From Litsea cubeba (taxonomy: Eukaryota; Streptophyta; Magnoliopsida; Laurales; Lauraceae), in NCBI GenBank assembly GCA_012931725.1, contig CM022951.1:77554453-77618452 (forward strand): a DNA stretch of 64,000 nucleotides, in the 5' to 3' direction. The translations under genes and the position numbers were made by a program. Shown here piece by piece: positions 52,859 through 62,831 of the stretch. The notes under the pieces were generated by a model. That model saw nothing but the letters and a program-made list of their open reading frames with translations. It had not been told where the DNA came from and did no database searches. Numbering within the stretch: the stretch's first letter is position 1; every line of letters begins with the position of its first letter.

Positions 52859-54337
52859 TGATGTGCTCAAATTATTAACCGCAATCACACAACTATCTAT
52901 TAAGTAGATAATGGCAAATACGGGTCGATCCACAGAGATTTGTAGAAATAAGATCCAAAAATCCTCGATCAGCTTTCACACTAGGGATTTAAAACCATAA
53001 TTAATCAAGAAATTAATAACTAAAATGATATCAAAGGAAATCTAAATACAAACTAATCAGAGAAAGAGAGATCAGGGTATTGAATTTCACCAAAATAGAT
53101 TTAATCATTCCAAAATTACATCATAGTCTTATCCCAACAAAACTCAATCCAATGTGCAAGCAACTGCCTTGGATCGGAAGATTTAGCTTTGAAAACTTTT
53201 TTCTCTTACAAATTAAATTCTCTAATTAGTACCTAAGACTCCCTTCACTTCAATATGTTGAAAATCTAATAACTATTTATCAAGATCAAGCACAAACCAT
53301 TAAATGAATTTAACCAAAACATGATATGTCAAGATCAAGCATAAAAAGTAAAAGATATTCCGAATAATCTTTACAAAATCAGAAGTTGAATAACATTCAT
53401 GAAGGAGAATCTATTAAATCACTAAGCATAATGAGGGAAAGACATAGAAGAATAAGGAACGATCTCACCGGTTTTGGTTTCCTCCTCCACCCTAATCCAT
53501 GGATTAGCCAAGCATTGTAGAACAAACAACAATAAAGAAGCAAATCTCCATTATTGAAAGCCTTCAAAGTTGTTTATTACACCACTAAATCTCCACCTTC
53601 ACTTTCTAACAAAGATTAAAGAAAAATTAAAATACTCTCGGAGCAAGAGAGAGCCTCCCCTTAAAAAGAAAAAAATACAAGAAGAAAAAGAAAGACAAAT
53701 CTTTCAAATTCGTCATCCCCCATATCCCTCCAATTGACAGCCTGTTTTGACCCCCAAAACGTCAGAATTGGGAGATCCTCGTGAGACATGATATTCTTTT
53801 CCTTTGAGTCCTCTTTCCAACGCATCTGATCTTGCCTTAATTGGAGTCTTGAGTCACAAGTTATTGTCAAAATAGTAAAGCTTGCGCAGGATGGCTATAA
53901 TTCCGAAAATCTTCTTTCCTTCATGATTTGATCACTTGCTAAAGAATAGCATTCTTATTGATGTCCATGAGATTCCTTCCCTTCTTTTAAAGTTGATTGC
54001 TATTTTTTAGCAACCATTAGCAAGCATTAGATATGGTGGGGGCCACCAAATTCGATCTCCAAAAATAAAAATAAAAATAAATTGTGCCAAGTCTTGAACT
54101 CATGACCTCTAACTTGAAATTCCAGCTCTCCTCCAACAAGCTTAAATACTCTTTGTGTATATCTTTTCTCAAATGGGACTTTAGCTTTAAACCTCTCCGA
54201 ATTAAGCTCAAATATGCTCAGCACCTTCTAATTCCTGCATAATAAGAAAAATGCTATAATTAGAACATTTAAGACAAAATAAACAACTAGTAAATTCAAA
54301 TAAAAGGGTAGTTATTAGTATTATGCCATGCATATCA
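52859..54337 (-). repeat. Athila LTR (1479 bp) inserted in copia
   Basis: TGATGTGCTC...ATATCA, flanked by AAATT (52854-52858) and AGATT (54338-54342), one mismatch. The copia reading frame continues across the gap (GNVKF then FENGETNGS). It matches 62832-64000 with about four differences in 1169 aligned bases by eye. No Athila internal sequence adjoins either end, so it behaves as a solo LTR. Confidence 0.85.
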
Positions 54338-54737
54338 AGATTCTTTGAGAATGGCGAAACCAATGGGAGTAATAAAACTCAAGATGTGATCATTCAGGAA
54401 ATCAGGGTACCTATCCCTTTACCCTCTATTCCGAAAGATGTTGGAAATCATCTCGTTGTTGAACCATTTAACAATGAGGAAAATCCAATCAATGATCAAC
54501 AACTCCATCAAGAGATTGTCGCCAATGAACATATGGATGAAACACCAGAGGAACCAGCATTAAGAAGGTCTCAAAGACAAAGGAGATCAGCTATTTCCGA
54601 TGATTACATGCTTTACCAAGTAGAATCTGAAGAAGGGACAATTAAAGACCCGGTTTCTTATTCACAAGCCATTAAGGATGTTAATTCTAGTAAATGGATT
54701 GATGCCATGACGGATGAATTGAAATCTATGGATCAAA
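54338..54737 (+). pseudogene. pol: Copia integrase-RT linker and RT start
   Basis: Reads FFENGETNGSNKTQD, then an acidic linker, EPALRRSQRQRRSAISDDY and DPVSYSQAIKDVNSSKWIDA, the standard entry into copia RT (WIDAMTDELKSMD). It stops there because Athila internal sequence begins at about 54738. Confidence 0.8.
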
Positions 54738-56185
54738 TACCCCTAAACCTAAAGTTTGCTAGTCCTCGAGCAAAAAGAAAAGAGTAAAAAGTAAAATTAA
54801 ATGTTGAAAATAGAAATCCTAACTCACTTTCGCAGGAATCGCGGTTGCATTTAGCATATGCAACAAGCCGTTAAACCACTAGATTACCTCTAGTGGACGA
54901 GTGTTGTCTCGTGAGGGTTTGCAGTGAATTTACCCACAAAATTATTTTCTTCTCTCGCTCTCTCTTTTTTTTTTCAAAGTTAAAACCAAATGAAACTTTT
55001 CCAAAAGAAGATTTATAAACACCCGATATTCTCGATTCTCAGAATTTTCAAAGTTTAAGTCTGAAATTTGGTTCACAAATCCTATCTTTTGGTCAGAAAT
55101 TCTCAATATCATGCTAAGTTGATCATGCACGGTGAAAAGTGTGTATATGTAAAAAGACATAAGTCTCAAATGATCAGCTAGAAACTTCCGTGGAAACGAT
55201 TTTCAGTCCAAAATTTTGGGCAACCGAACCTCAGCAAAGAAAAACAGTTTTCCTCTCAAGGCGACCATGACGGCTTTCGCATTATTGTTTTTTTTCTTTT
55301 TTTTTTTTTCTTTTTGAGATATGTGAGTTTGACGCCTAGGTCCCTTAAGCTTTCTAATTAACCCATGTAACGAGCATTAGGCCAATGACTCCCAAACCAA
55401 ATGGCTTTAGGGCACTAGGTATGTAAATACCCCTACGGGCTTACTGGCTCGGGTTAAAAAGGCTACGAACCCAAACTAGTCACAAAACTTTTTATTCTTT
55501 TCAAGACTTCTAACTAATTTTTTTTTTTTTACTTTCCAACAATAGGCAGCCCTTTCCATGTGCCTGAATTAACTCACCGGTTTATAGATAAAATCCATCG
55601 AGTTGAACCAGGAAACTGTAAGACTAAGGGTCGGTTTTTTCATCATATTTTCAATCCAATCGTCAACGGAAATCATAGCTTCACATTCAAAACCTTGAAA
55701 ATATATACCACCTGTGTAAAAGTGAAGGATCATGATTCAGCACTTTTTCAAAAATCCTTTCCTTAAATAAAATAGTAAACCATTGTTTTCTTTTGCCCAA
55801 AGCATCGAGAATTCCAAAATTCGAGGTATCTTTGTTTCATAAAAATCCCTCTTTGAAGTTTCCTTTCTCAAACACAAATAACATTTTTTTTTTGAAAATT
55901 TTCCTAAAATCCTAGAAAATCAAACAAAAAGAGTGAAATTCTTGTCTAAAGATGGACAAGTGTGTTTGTTCTCACCCCCCAACCTAGCATGAACATTGTC
56001 CTCGATGTTAAATAAATGAAATGCAATGATCAATGAAACATGGGGGATAAAAGTACAGGAGGGCACCTGAGAAAAACTTGGAATTGCAACATCATGCCAA
56101 AGTTAGACAAAATAAAAGACAACAAAAGCAGGTAATCACTGTACATAATATACACAGAAAATACACGTTCAGATCCAGTGCTCAA
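54738..56185 (-). other. Athila 3' untranslated region, no gene seen
   Basis: The AACATCGAGGACAATGTTCA and GGGGGGTGAG text near 55975-56010 is typical of the stretch just after Athila/Tat pol. No env-like frame was found; the short plus-strand frames have no domain features. The 3' tip is the probable polypurine region (GGTTTAGGGGTA). Confidence 0.6.
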
Positions 56186-59119
56186 TCATTCCTGGTAAGC
56201 AGGATCATCCAGAGGTATAGATTCAGCATCCGAAACAACATTCTCCAAGAATGGTTTCAACCTTTGACCATTGACTTTGAAAATATTACCATCCTTGGGA
56301 CTTTCGACCTCAACCGCACCATGGGGATGAACAATATGAACAATGTAAGGTCCAGTCCAACGAGACTTCAACTTTCCAGGAAACAAGTGCAACCTGGAAT
56401 TGTACAATAGGACTTTCTGGCCCGGGTGAAATTCTTTCCTGAGAATATGCCTATCATGTATGGCTTTCATTCGGTCCTTGTACATTTTGGCGCAATCATA
56501 TGCATCATTTCGGAGCTCTTCCAGCTCATCAAGCTGAAGTTTCCTAGTCTCCCCTGCCCTATCGAGAGAAAAGTTGAGGCGTTTGATCGCCCAATATGCC
56601 CTATGTTCCAACTCGACAGGGAGGTGACAAGACTTCCCAAAGACCAATCTATAAGGGGACATTCCAATTGGAGTCTTATATGCGGTCCTATATGCCCACA
56701 GAGCATCACTCAAGCGCAATGACCAGTCCTTTCTAGTAGGATTGACTGTCTTCTCAAGGATGGTCTTAATCTCTCTGTTGGAGATTTCAACCTGACCGCT
56801 CGTCTGTGGATGATATGAGGTGGCTACTTTATGAGTAATAAAGTATTTCCCCATCAAGGCCGCTAAGACCCGATTACATAAATGCTTTCCCCCATCACTG
56901 ATGATTGCACGGGGAATACCAAAACGAGCAAACACGGTTTCCTTGAGAAACTGAACTACCACCTTGTGGTCATTTGTTTTGCAAGCTATTGCCTCCACCC
57001 ATTTTGACACGTAATCCACAGCAACTAGAATGTACTGATAGCCATATGACACTGGGAAAGGGCCCATGAAGTCAATGCCCCAAACATCAAAAATTTCGAT
57101 TATCAGGATTGGGTGTTGGGGCATCTCATTCCGTTTTGTGATTCTCCCTAATCGTTGACAACGATCACAGGTTTTGCAATAATCCTGTGAATCACGGAAT
57201 AAGGATGGCCAATAAAACCCACACTGCAAAACTTTTGCAGCGGTTTTCTTTGCCCCAAAATGTCCACCACAAGCGTGGTCATGGCAAAATGCAAGAATTT
57301 TTCTTTGGTCACAGTTGGGGATGCATCGTCGAATGATCTGGTCGGGGCAATACTTGAACAAATATGGCTCATCCCAAAAATACCATTTTGCCATAGATAG
57401 AAAACGACACTTTTCTTGCTTAGTCCAAGAACTTGGCATTTGCTCTGTAACAAGGTAATTCACAATGTCTGCATACCATGGGATTTCAGCATGTGAGACT
57501 GACATAAGTTGCTCATCAGGAAATGTTTCTAAGATAGGCAAGGACTCAACAGTAGGCTCTACAAGTAATCGGGACACATGATCAGCCACCACATTTTCTG
57601 ACCCTTTCTTATCTCGAATCTCGAGATCAAATTCTTGCAATAAGAGAATCCACCGAATCAGCCTAGCTTTCGCATCCTTCTTTGTGAGAAGGTATTTAAG
57701 GGCAGCATGATCGGTAAATACAATGACTTTTAAGCCTATCAGGTAGGGTCTAAACTTTTCCAGAGCAAATACGACTGCTAACAACTCCTTTTCCGTGGTG
57801 GAATAGTTGAGTTGAGCGTCGTTCAGAGTCTTACTAGCGTAATGAATCACATGAGGAAGCTTATTAACTCTTTGCCCTAAGATGGCACCAATTGCATAAT
57901 TGGAGGCATCACACATGACCTCAAACGGCAGAGTCCAATCAGGAGGCCGAATGATAGGTGTTGAGGTCAATTCCGTCCTTAGCTTTTCAAAGGCAGCCAA
58001 GCAATCAGGAGTAAATTCAAATGAAGCATCTTTGGACAACAAATCACACAGAGGTTTCGAGATCTTACTGAAGTCCTTGATAAAATGACGGTAAAAGCCA
58101 GCATGGCCCAAGAACGATCTCACCTCCCTCACTGTCTTAGGAGGTGGTTGGTTTGCAATTAAATCGACCTTTGCCTTATCAACTTCTATTCCTTTCTTTG
58201 ACACTATGTGTCCCAAGACAATTCCCGATTGCACCATGAAATGACACTTCTCCCAATTGAGTACTAAGTTCTTTTCTTCACATCTCTTTAGCACAAGTGT
58301 CAAATGAGATAAACATTCTTCAAAGCTAGACCCAAAGACAAAGAAATCATCCATGAAGACTTCCAAAAATCTCTCCACCATGTCAGAGAAAATACTTAAC
58401 ATGCACGGTTGAAATGTCGCGGGTGCATTGCATAGCCCAAAAGGCATGCGTCTATAGGCAAATGTGCCAAAGGGACAGGTGAATGTTGTTTTCTCTTGGT
58501 CCTCAGGGGCAATTGGAATTTGGTTATATCCAGAATAACCATCTAAGAAGCAGTAGTATGCATGACCAGCTAGACGCTCCAACATCTGATCAATGAAAGG
58601 TAAGGGAAAATGGTCCTTCCTAGTCATGGCATTCAACTTTCGATAATCAATGCACACTCTCCAACCAGTTTGGACACGAGTGGGGACCAATTCATTGTGT
58701 TGGTTGGCAACTACAGTGACACCAGACTTCTTGGGTACAACTTGGACTGGGCTAACCCACTTACTATCAGAGATGGGGTATATAATACCTGCATCTAGTA
58801 GTTTCATCACTTCACTCCGAACTACTTCCTTCATAACTGGATTTAGCCGCCTTTGTGGTTCTCTTGAGGGTTTTGCATTTTCTTCAAGATAAATTTGGTG
58901 CATTACCACAGAGGGGCTAATCCCTTTGATGTCAGCAATGGTCCACCCAATAGCTTCTTGATGAGCGCGAAGCACACCAAGTAACTTCCCCTCTTGATCT
59001 TTCTCTAAATCTGAGGCAATGATGACAGGTAATGTCTCCGCATTACCAAGGAAAACATACTTTAATGACTCAGGCAATGGTTTGAGCTCTAGCTTAGGAG
59101 GCTCGACAATGGAAGGCAC
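56186..59119 (-). CDS. pol: Athila pol: RT, RNase H, integrase (977 aa open frame)
   Basis: Open for 977 codons to a TGA/TAG-type end after DDPAYQE. RT at about residues 60-330 (WRVCIDYRKLNAMTRKDHFP, FLDGYSGYNQIPI, MPFGLCNAPATFQ, catalytic FMDD at about 255). RNase H at about 390-510 (VMCDASNYAIGAILGQ, TEKELLAVVFALEKFRPYL, FTDHAALKYLL). Integrase HHCC at about 600-645 (CHDHACGGHFGAKKTAA, CKTCDRCQRLG) and DDE core (WGIDFMGPFP, IISDGGKHLCN, GQVEISNREIK). The pol core therefore looks intact; the defect is upstream, since the frame is shifted from protease near 59125. Confidence 0.9.
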   Translation of the reverse strand: MPSIVEPPKLELKPLPESLKYVFLGNAETLPVIIASDLEKDQEGKLLGVLRAHQEAIGWTIADIKGISPSVVMHQIYLEENAKPSREPQRRLNPVMKEVVRSEVMKLLDAGIIYPISDSKWVSPVQVVPKKSGVTVVANQHNELVPTRVQTGWRVCIDYRKLNAMTRKDHFPLPFIDQMLERLAGHAYYCFLDGYSGYNQIPIAPEDQEKTTFTCPFGTFAYRRMPFGLCNAPATFQPCMLSIFSDMVERFLEVFMDDFFVFGSSFEECLSHLTLVLKRCEEKNLVLNWEKCHFMVQSGIVLGHIVSKKGIEVDKAKVDLIANQPPPKTVREVRSFLGHAGFYRHFIKDFSKISKPLCDLLSKDASFEFTPDCLAAFEKLRTELTSTPIIRPPDWTLPFEVMCDASNYAIGAILGQRVNKLPHVIHYASKTLNDAQLNYSTTEKELLAVVFALEKFRPYLIGLKVIVFTDHAALKYLLTKKDAKARLIRWILLLQEFDLEIRDKKGSENVVADHVSRLLVEPTVESLPILETFPDEQLMSVSHAEIPWYADIVNYLVTEQMPSSWTKQEKCRFLSMAKWYFWDEPYLFKYCPDQIIRRCIPNCDQRKILAFCHDHACGGHFGAKKTAAKVLQCGFYWPSLFRDSQDYCKTCDRCQRLGRITKRNEMPQHPILIIEIFDVWGIDFMGPFPVSYGYQYILVAVDYVSKWVEAIACKTNDHKVVVQFLKETVFARFGIPRAIISDGGKHLCNRVLAALMGKYFITHKVATSYHPQTSGQVEISNREIKTILEKTVNPTRKDWSLRLSDALWAYRTAYKTPIGMSPYRLVFGKSCHLPVELEHRAYWAIKRLNFSLDRAGETRKLQLDELEELRNDAYDCAKMYKDRMKAIHDRHILRKEFHPGQKVLLYNSRLHLFPGKLKSRWTGPYIVHIVHPHGAVEVESPKDGNIFKVNGQRLKPFLENVVSDAESIPLDDPAYQE

Positions 59120-59708
59120 GGATACCGAAGTGGATTAAGGGCTCTATTCTCTCTCTCCAACGGCCAATATCCATTTGAGGGGCTGAGTCCAACATTGCAT
59201 TGACCTCGCGAATGGATTCATCAATGTCAATATCAAAGTTGAATTGGGCCAAACATTGTTCCAAAGGGTCATGATAACAAGACTGTTGTATTGTCTGACC
59301 TATCAGGACATCAATCATGTTCACCTCTTCCTCATCATCCATCTTAAGGGATTGGAATCCATTATTAAAGACATTCAATTCCAACTTCATGTTACCGAAG
59401 GCCAATGTCATTACTCCATTCCTACATCTGATAACTGCATCGGAAGTGGCAAGGAATGGGCGGCCCAAAATCACAGGAATGTGACTGCCCGGATTCATGA
59501 CAGGTTCGGTATCTAGTACAACAAAGTCTGCAGGGAAATAGAACTCATTCACCTTTATTATGACATCCTCCACTATTCCCTTGGGAACCTTAACTGATCG
59601 ATCTGCTAGACTCAAAGTTATATCTGTGGGCTTGAGCTCCCCCAAACCTAACTGTTTGTATACTGAGTAAGCAAAAGGTTCACACTTGCCCCAAGATCCA
59701 AAAGACAT
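59094..59708 (-). pseudogene. Athila protease, C-terminal part
   Basis: Continues protease after a frameshift near 59690: YKQLGLGELKPTDITLSLAD, VKVPKGIVEDVIIKV, FVVLDTEPVMNPGSHIPVIL then GRPFLATS, the end of a retropepsin fold. It then leads toward pol but leaves that frame near 59125. Confidence 0.8.
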
Positions 59709-60379
59709 TTATCAACCATTGTGTCTCCAATTCTGATAGAGATTGTAGGGCATCCAGGGTCTTTATATTTGGGAACAATTGTTTGTTGGATCAACCCTGA
59801 AGCTTGAGCTGCCATCACAGCCTCCCTAGGGACAGAAGTCTTTCTCTTAAGAGTGGTCAGATCTTTCAAAAATTTGGAATATGAAGGTATCTGCTTGATG
59901 GCATCCAAGAGAGGGATATTGATTTGAACATTCTTAAACACCTCTAAGATCCCCTCAAAATGTTTATTCTTCCTATTGTCCTGCAGGCGCTGGGGATAAG
60001 GAGCTTTGGGTATGTAGGGTGTTACTGGATGGTTCTCTATAGGAGCCTGGTTCATCTCCCCTTTCTCTTGGACATCTTGCCCCTTGTCCCTATTTGGTTC
60101 ACCCACATTTACATTCATTTCCTCAGGCATTTTGACTTGGTTATCCACTTGCTTGCCAGACCTCAAGGTGTGGATGGCTTGTACCTCATCATGGGGTAAT
60201 CCTGGAGTACTATCTATTCCAAATTGACTTCTAATAGCATTCTGAACATTGGGCTGTACCTTGGGATTAGGAACTGTTTGACTTGGAAACTGCCCTTTCT
60301 CTCTCCCTCCTACTGATATCGCTAACTGGCCAAGTTGGACTTCCATCTTGGCAATGGCCTGGGCAGTAGCCTGATTCAA
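59648..60379 (-). pseudogene. Athila gag C-terminal linker and protease start
   Basis: Gln-rich and charged linker, then YPQRLQDNRKNKHFEGILEV, IPLLDAIKQIPSYSKFLKDL and the protease active site LLDLGASVNLL, where Athila has D-L-G. A CAA-to-TAA-type stop near 60427 separates it from gag. Confidence 0.8.
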
Positions 60380-60652
60380 CTGGGCTTGGGCTGTGTTGGT
60401 TTGCTGCTGCTGTTGGATGAATTGTTATTGCAGCTTCATCATATCAGTCATCATAGTTTCCAAGGATGAAGACTGTTGCGGGACAGAGGGAGAGTAATTT
60501 CCCATTGGGTCAGGGACTAGAGTTCTACAGTTGTTGGGTTGTTGAGGAGCAACATATGGCTGTTGAGGAACCAAAGCTTGGTTCGTCTGAGGGTACTGAG
60601 AAGAGCCTTGCCTTGAAAAGTTCCTTTGGAAACCCGGAGGACCACCACTTTG

Positions 60653-61828
60653 TTACTGAATAGGTTCACTCTGCCTATAGGAGAAATTTGGGTGAAACCT
60701 ATTGTCAGGATGGTATGTCTGACTAAAAGAATTTGGTGTAGGTTTTCTAAAGGTACTATATCCATTGATGGCATTGGCTTGCTCAGCTTTAACGACCGAC
60801 AAATTTGGGCAGCACTCCACCATGTGCTCAGAACTATCACAAAGGACACAAATCGCACTTGGTTCAGATGCAACATTCATCAAAGAATCCTGGTCTTGTT
60901 GGGGGTTCCTGTTGGCCACCACTGTAAATGCATCAAATTTCTTACTTAGATTATTCACCCCATTGACCAGATTAGCCATAACATTTTTGAGATCAGGATC
61001 TGTTTTCATCTCATAAAGTCCTTGCTTTCTAGACCCTATCTCTTCTCTCTCATATCCTCCATCATTGCTACTCCAGTTTTGCGAATTTTCAGCCAGCTCT
61101 ATGAGAAAGTCGTACGCTTGATTGGGAGTCTGATTCATAAATTTCCCTTTGTGCATAGACTCAATCAAGGTACGTTGTGCAGTGGTTAGTCCTCTATAGA
61201 AGAAGTGGACCAACTGGGCTTTGTCAAGCCCGTGGTGTGGGCATTTAACTAGAAGGTCATGGAACCTTTCCCAAGTTTGAGAAAACTCTTCATCAAGTCG
61301 TCCCCTAAAGTTCCTAATGGCATCCTTCATTTTCTCTGTCTTGGCCATTGGGTAAAATTTTGCCATGAATTTCTTTGACAACCCATCCCATGTTGTTATG
61401 GAATTAGGAGCAAGAGAATTCAACCATGCCGCAGCGTGGTCTTCTAAGGATAGGGGAAAAAGCCTTAACTTGACATTATGTTCATCCAAGTTCTGATTTT
61501 TAAATGTCTGACAAATTGTCAGAAACTTGTTCAAATGGATGTAAGGTTGCTCCCTCTCAAAACCATGGAACTTAGGAAGCATGTTAATGGTAGCAGCTCT
61601 AATCTCAAATTGGGCTGCAGTGGTTGCAGGTAGAACTATGCAAGTGGGTGGGGTAGCAGAAGCGGGTGCAAACATCTCATTCAGAGTTTTCTCTCGGTTT
61701 TCCATTTTGGGATCAATTGAGAAACTTTCGACAAACTTGATGGGTATCTCAAATAATTCAACTCGGTCAAGACGACCTCTCTCACGTGTCCAAGTTTGCA
61801 TAAACCAAGCACACCTTAATGTTAACAC
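60653..61828 (-). pseudogene. gag: Athila gag
   Basis: Frame of 391 residues; a natural Met is at 61705 (MENREKTLNEMFAP). Gag domain with INMLPKFHGFEREQPYIHLN, LFPLSLEDHAAAWLNSLAPN, GLSKKFMAKFYPMAKTEKMK and CPHHGLDKAQLVHFFYRGL, then a CCHC knuckle (CVLCDSSEHMVECC). Ends in a TAA at 60653-60655 where the frame otherwise continues (QSGGPP), so it is a likely nonsense change. Confidence 0.83.
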
Positions 61829-62809
61829 ACCAACAATCTAATGGGCTAGCTTATGTCAACTAGACAGCTCCTAACTAGTTGAAGAGTGCACCGAGGCCTC
61901 CAATCCGGCATTATGAAACCTTAGTTGATAGATCAGCCCCCAGGTAAGGGTAGGATTATTTAATTAATCCGTTTGAAGGACCCTTGCCTCGAACAGTCTA
62001 GCTGTCTCCACACTCTGGACAAGGCATTTCTTAGATCAACTTTGGTCAAATAACGCAATTGGTGCAACCTTTGATGGTCTTCGTCCTAATGAGCTCGAAG
62101 ATCCAAGGGCCAATGTCTAATTGATTTTAAATTATTGGCTTGGTATCTAAAGTGGGGTGTGGTTAACCTAATGAATGCCCTTACTAAGTGTGTGATTCCA
62201 ATTTAATCAATGTGTGACAATCAATCAATCACACTTTTGCCAAATTTCAACAACCATGAATTAACCCACTTACTGAAGAGGCGTGGGTAGGGTTTCAGTA
62301 CTCACCTCCCACTCAAGATGGGGGAAGATCTATTGAGTCGACTCGGGCCACTGATACCTAGACTCAGTGTACCAACTCGAGGTGCAGAGACAGTATCGTC
62401 CAACTGTCGTCCTTCCCTGCCCCTAACTATTACAATTTGGACCTTCCCAAAATTTAAAAATAATTAAAATTATTATACTTTGAAAGTCCTACTGCAATGG
62501 ATCTAAAAAAAAAAAAAACTACTACTAAAACAAAAATTTCTTTCCCGCTTTGAGTATGTTTCTTTGTAAGATTCTTCTCTTTTTTTTGGCAACTTAATCG
62601 AAGATTCTTTGTGCTCCAAATCTAGTAACTTCTTTCTTTCTTCAATCCTGCAAAATCAACAATACCAAAGTAAGAAAAAAAAATGCTAAATAGCTAATAT
62701 CCTAAAAGGAAATTTTCTTTTTTGTTTCAAAAGTAATAAAATAAAATCCTAAACTAAACGAGAGTAAAAATCAGAAATTAGATTTTTGAAACTGTTTTCA
62801 AGAACAAAA

Positions 62810-62826
62810 CCCCGGCAACGGCGCCA
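62810..62826 (-). promoter_or_regulatory. Primer binding site, tRNA-Asp type (Athila)
   Basis: The minus strand reads TGGCGCCGTTGCCGGGG, the full complement of the plant tRNA-Asp 3' end, five bases from the LTR at 62832. Confidence 0.88.
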
Positions 62827-62831
62827 AAATT

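Larger units (their letters stand above)
48977..54737 (+). mobile_element. Ty1/copia element, broken by two Athila segments
   Basis: 5' LTR 48977-49461, Met-tRNA primer site 49464-49475, leader, gag (50714-51604), protease and integrase (51605-52858). The frame then stops at an Athila LTR (52859-54337), resumes as the integrase-RT linker (54338-54737) and ends abruptly at Athila internal sequence. RT, RNase H and the 3' LTR are not in the window. It is inserted in an exon of the BTAF1-like gene. Confidence 0.87.

Noticed and set aside
53661..53870. 69-residue frame repeated exactly at 63634-63843
   Set aside because: Duplicated only because it lies in the two Athila LTR copies; no domain.
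54942..55766. Possible env-like gene in the Athila 3' region
   Set aside because: Frames are short, on mixed strands, and lack a signal peptide, membrane anchor or known domain.
52859..62831. One simple intact Athila element with LTRs at 52859 and 62832
   Set aside because: 400 bp of copia coding sequence, continuous with copia left of the first LTR, lies between that LTR and the internal region.
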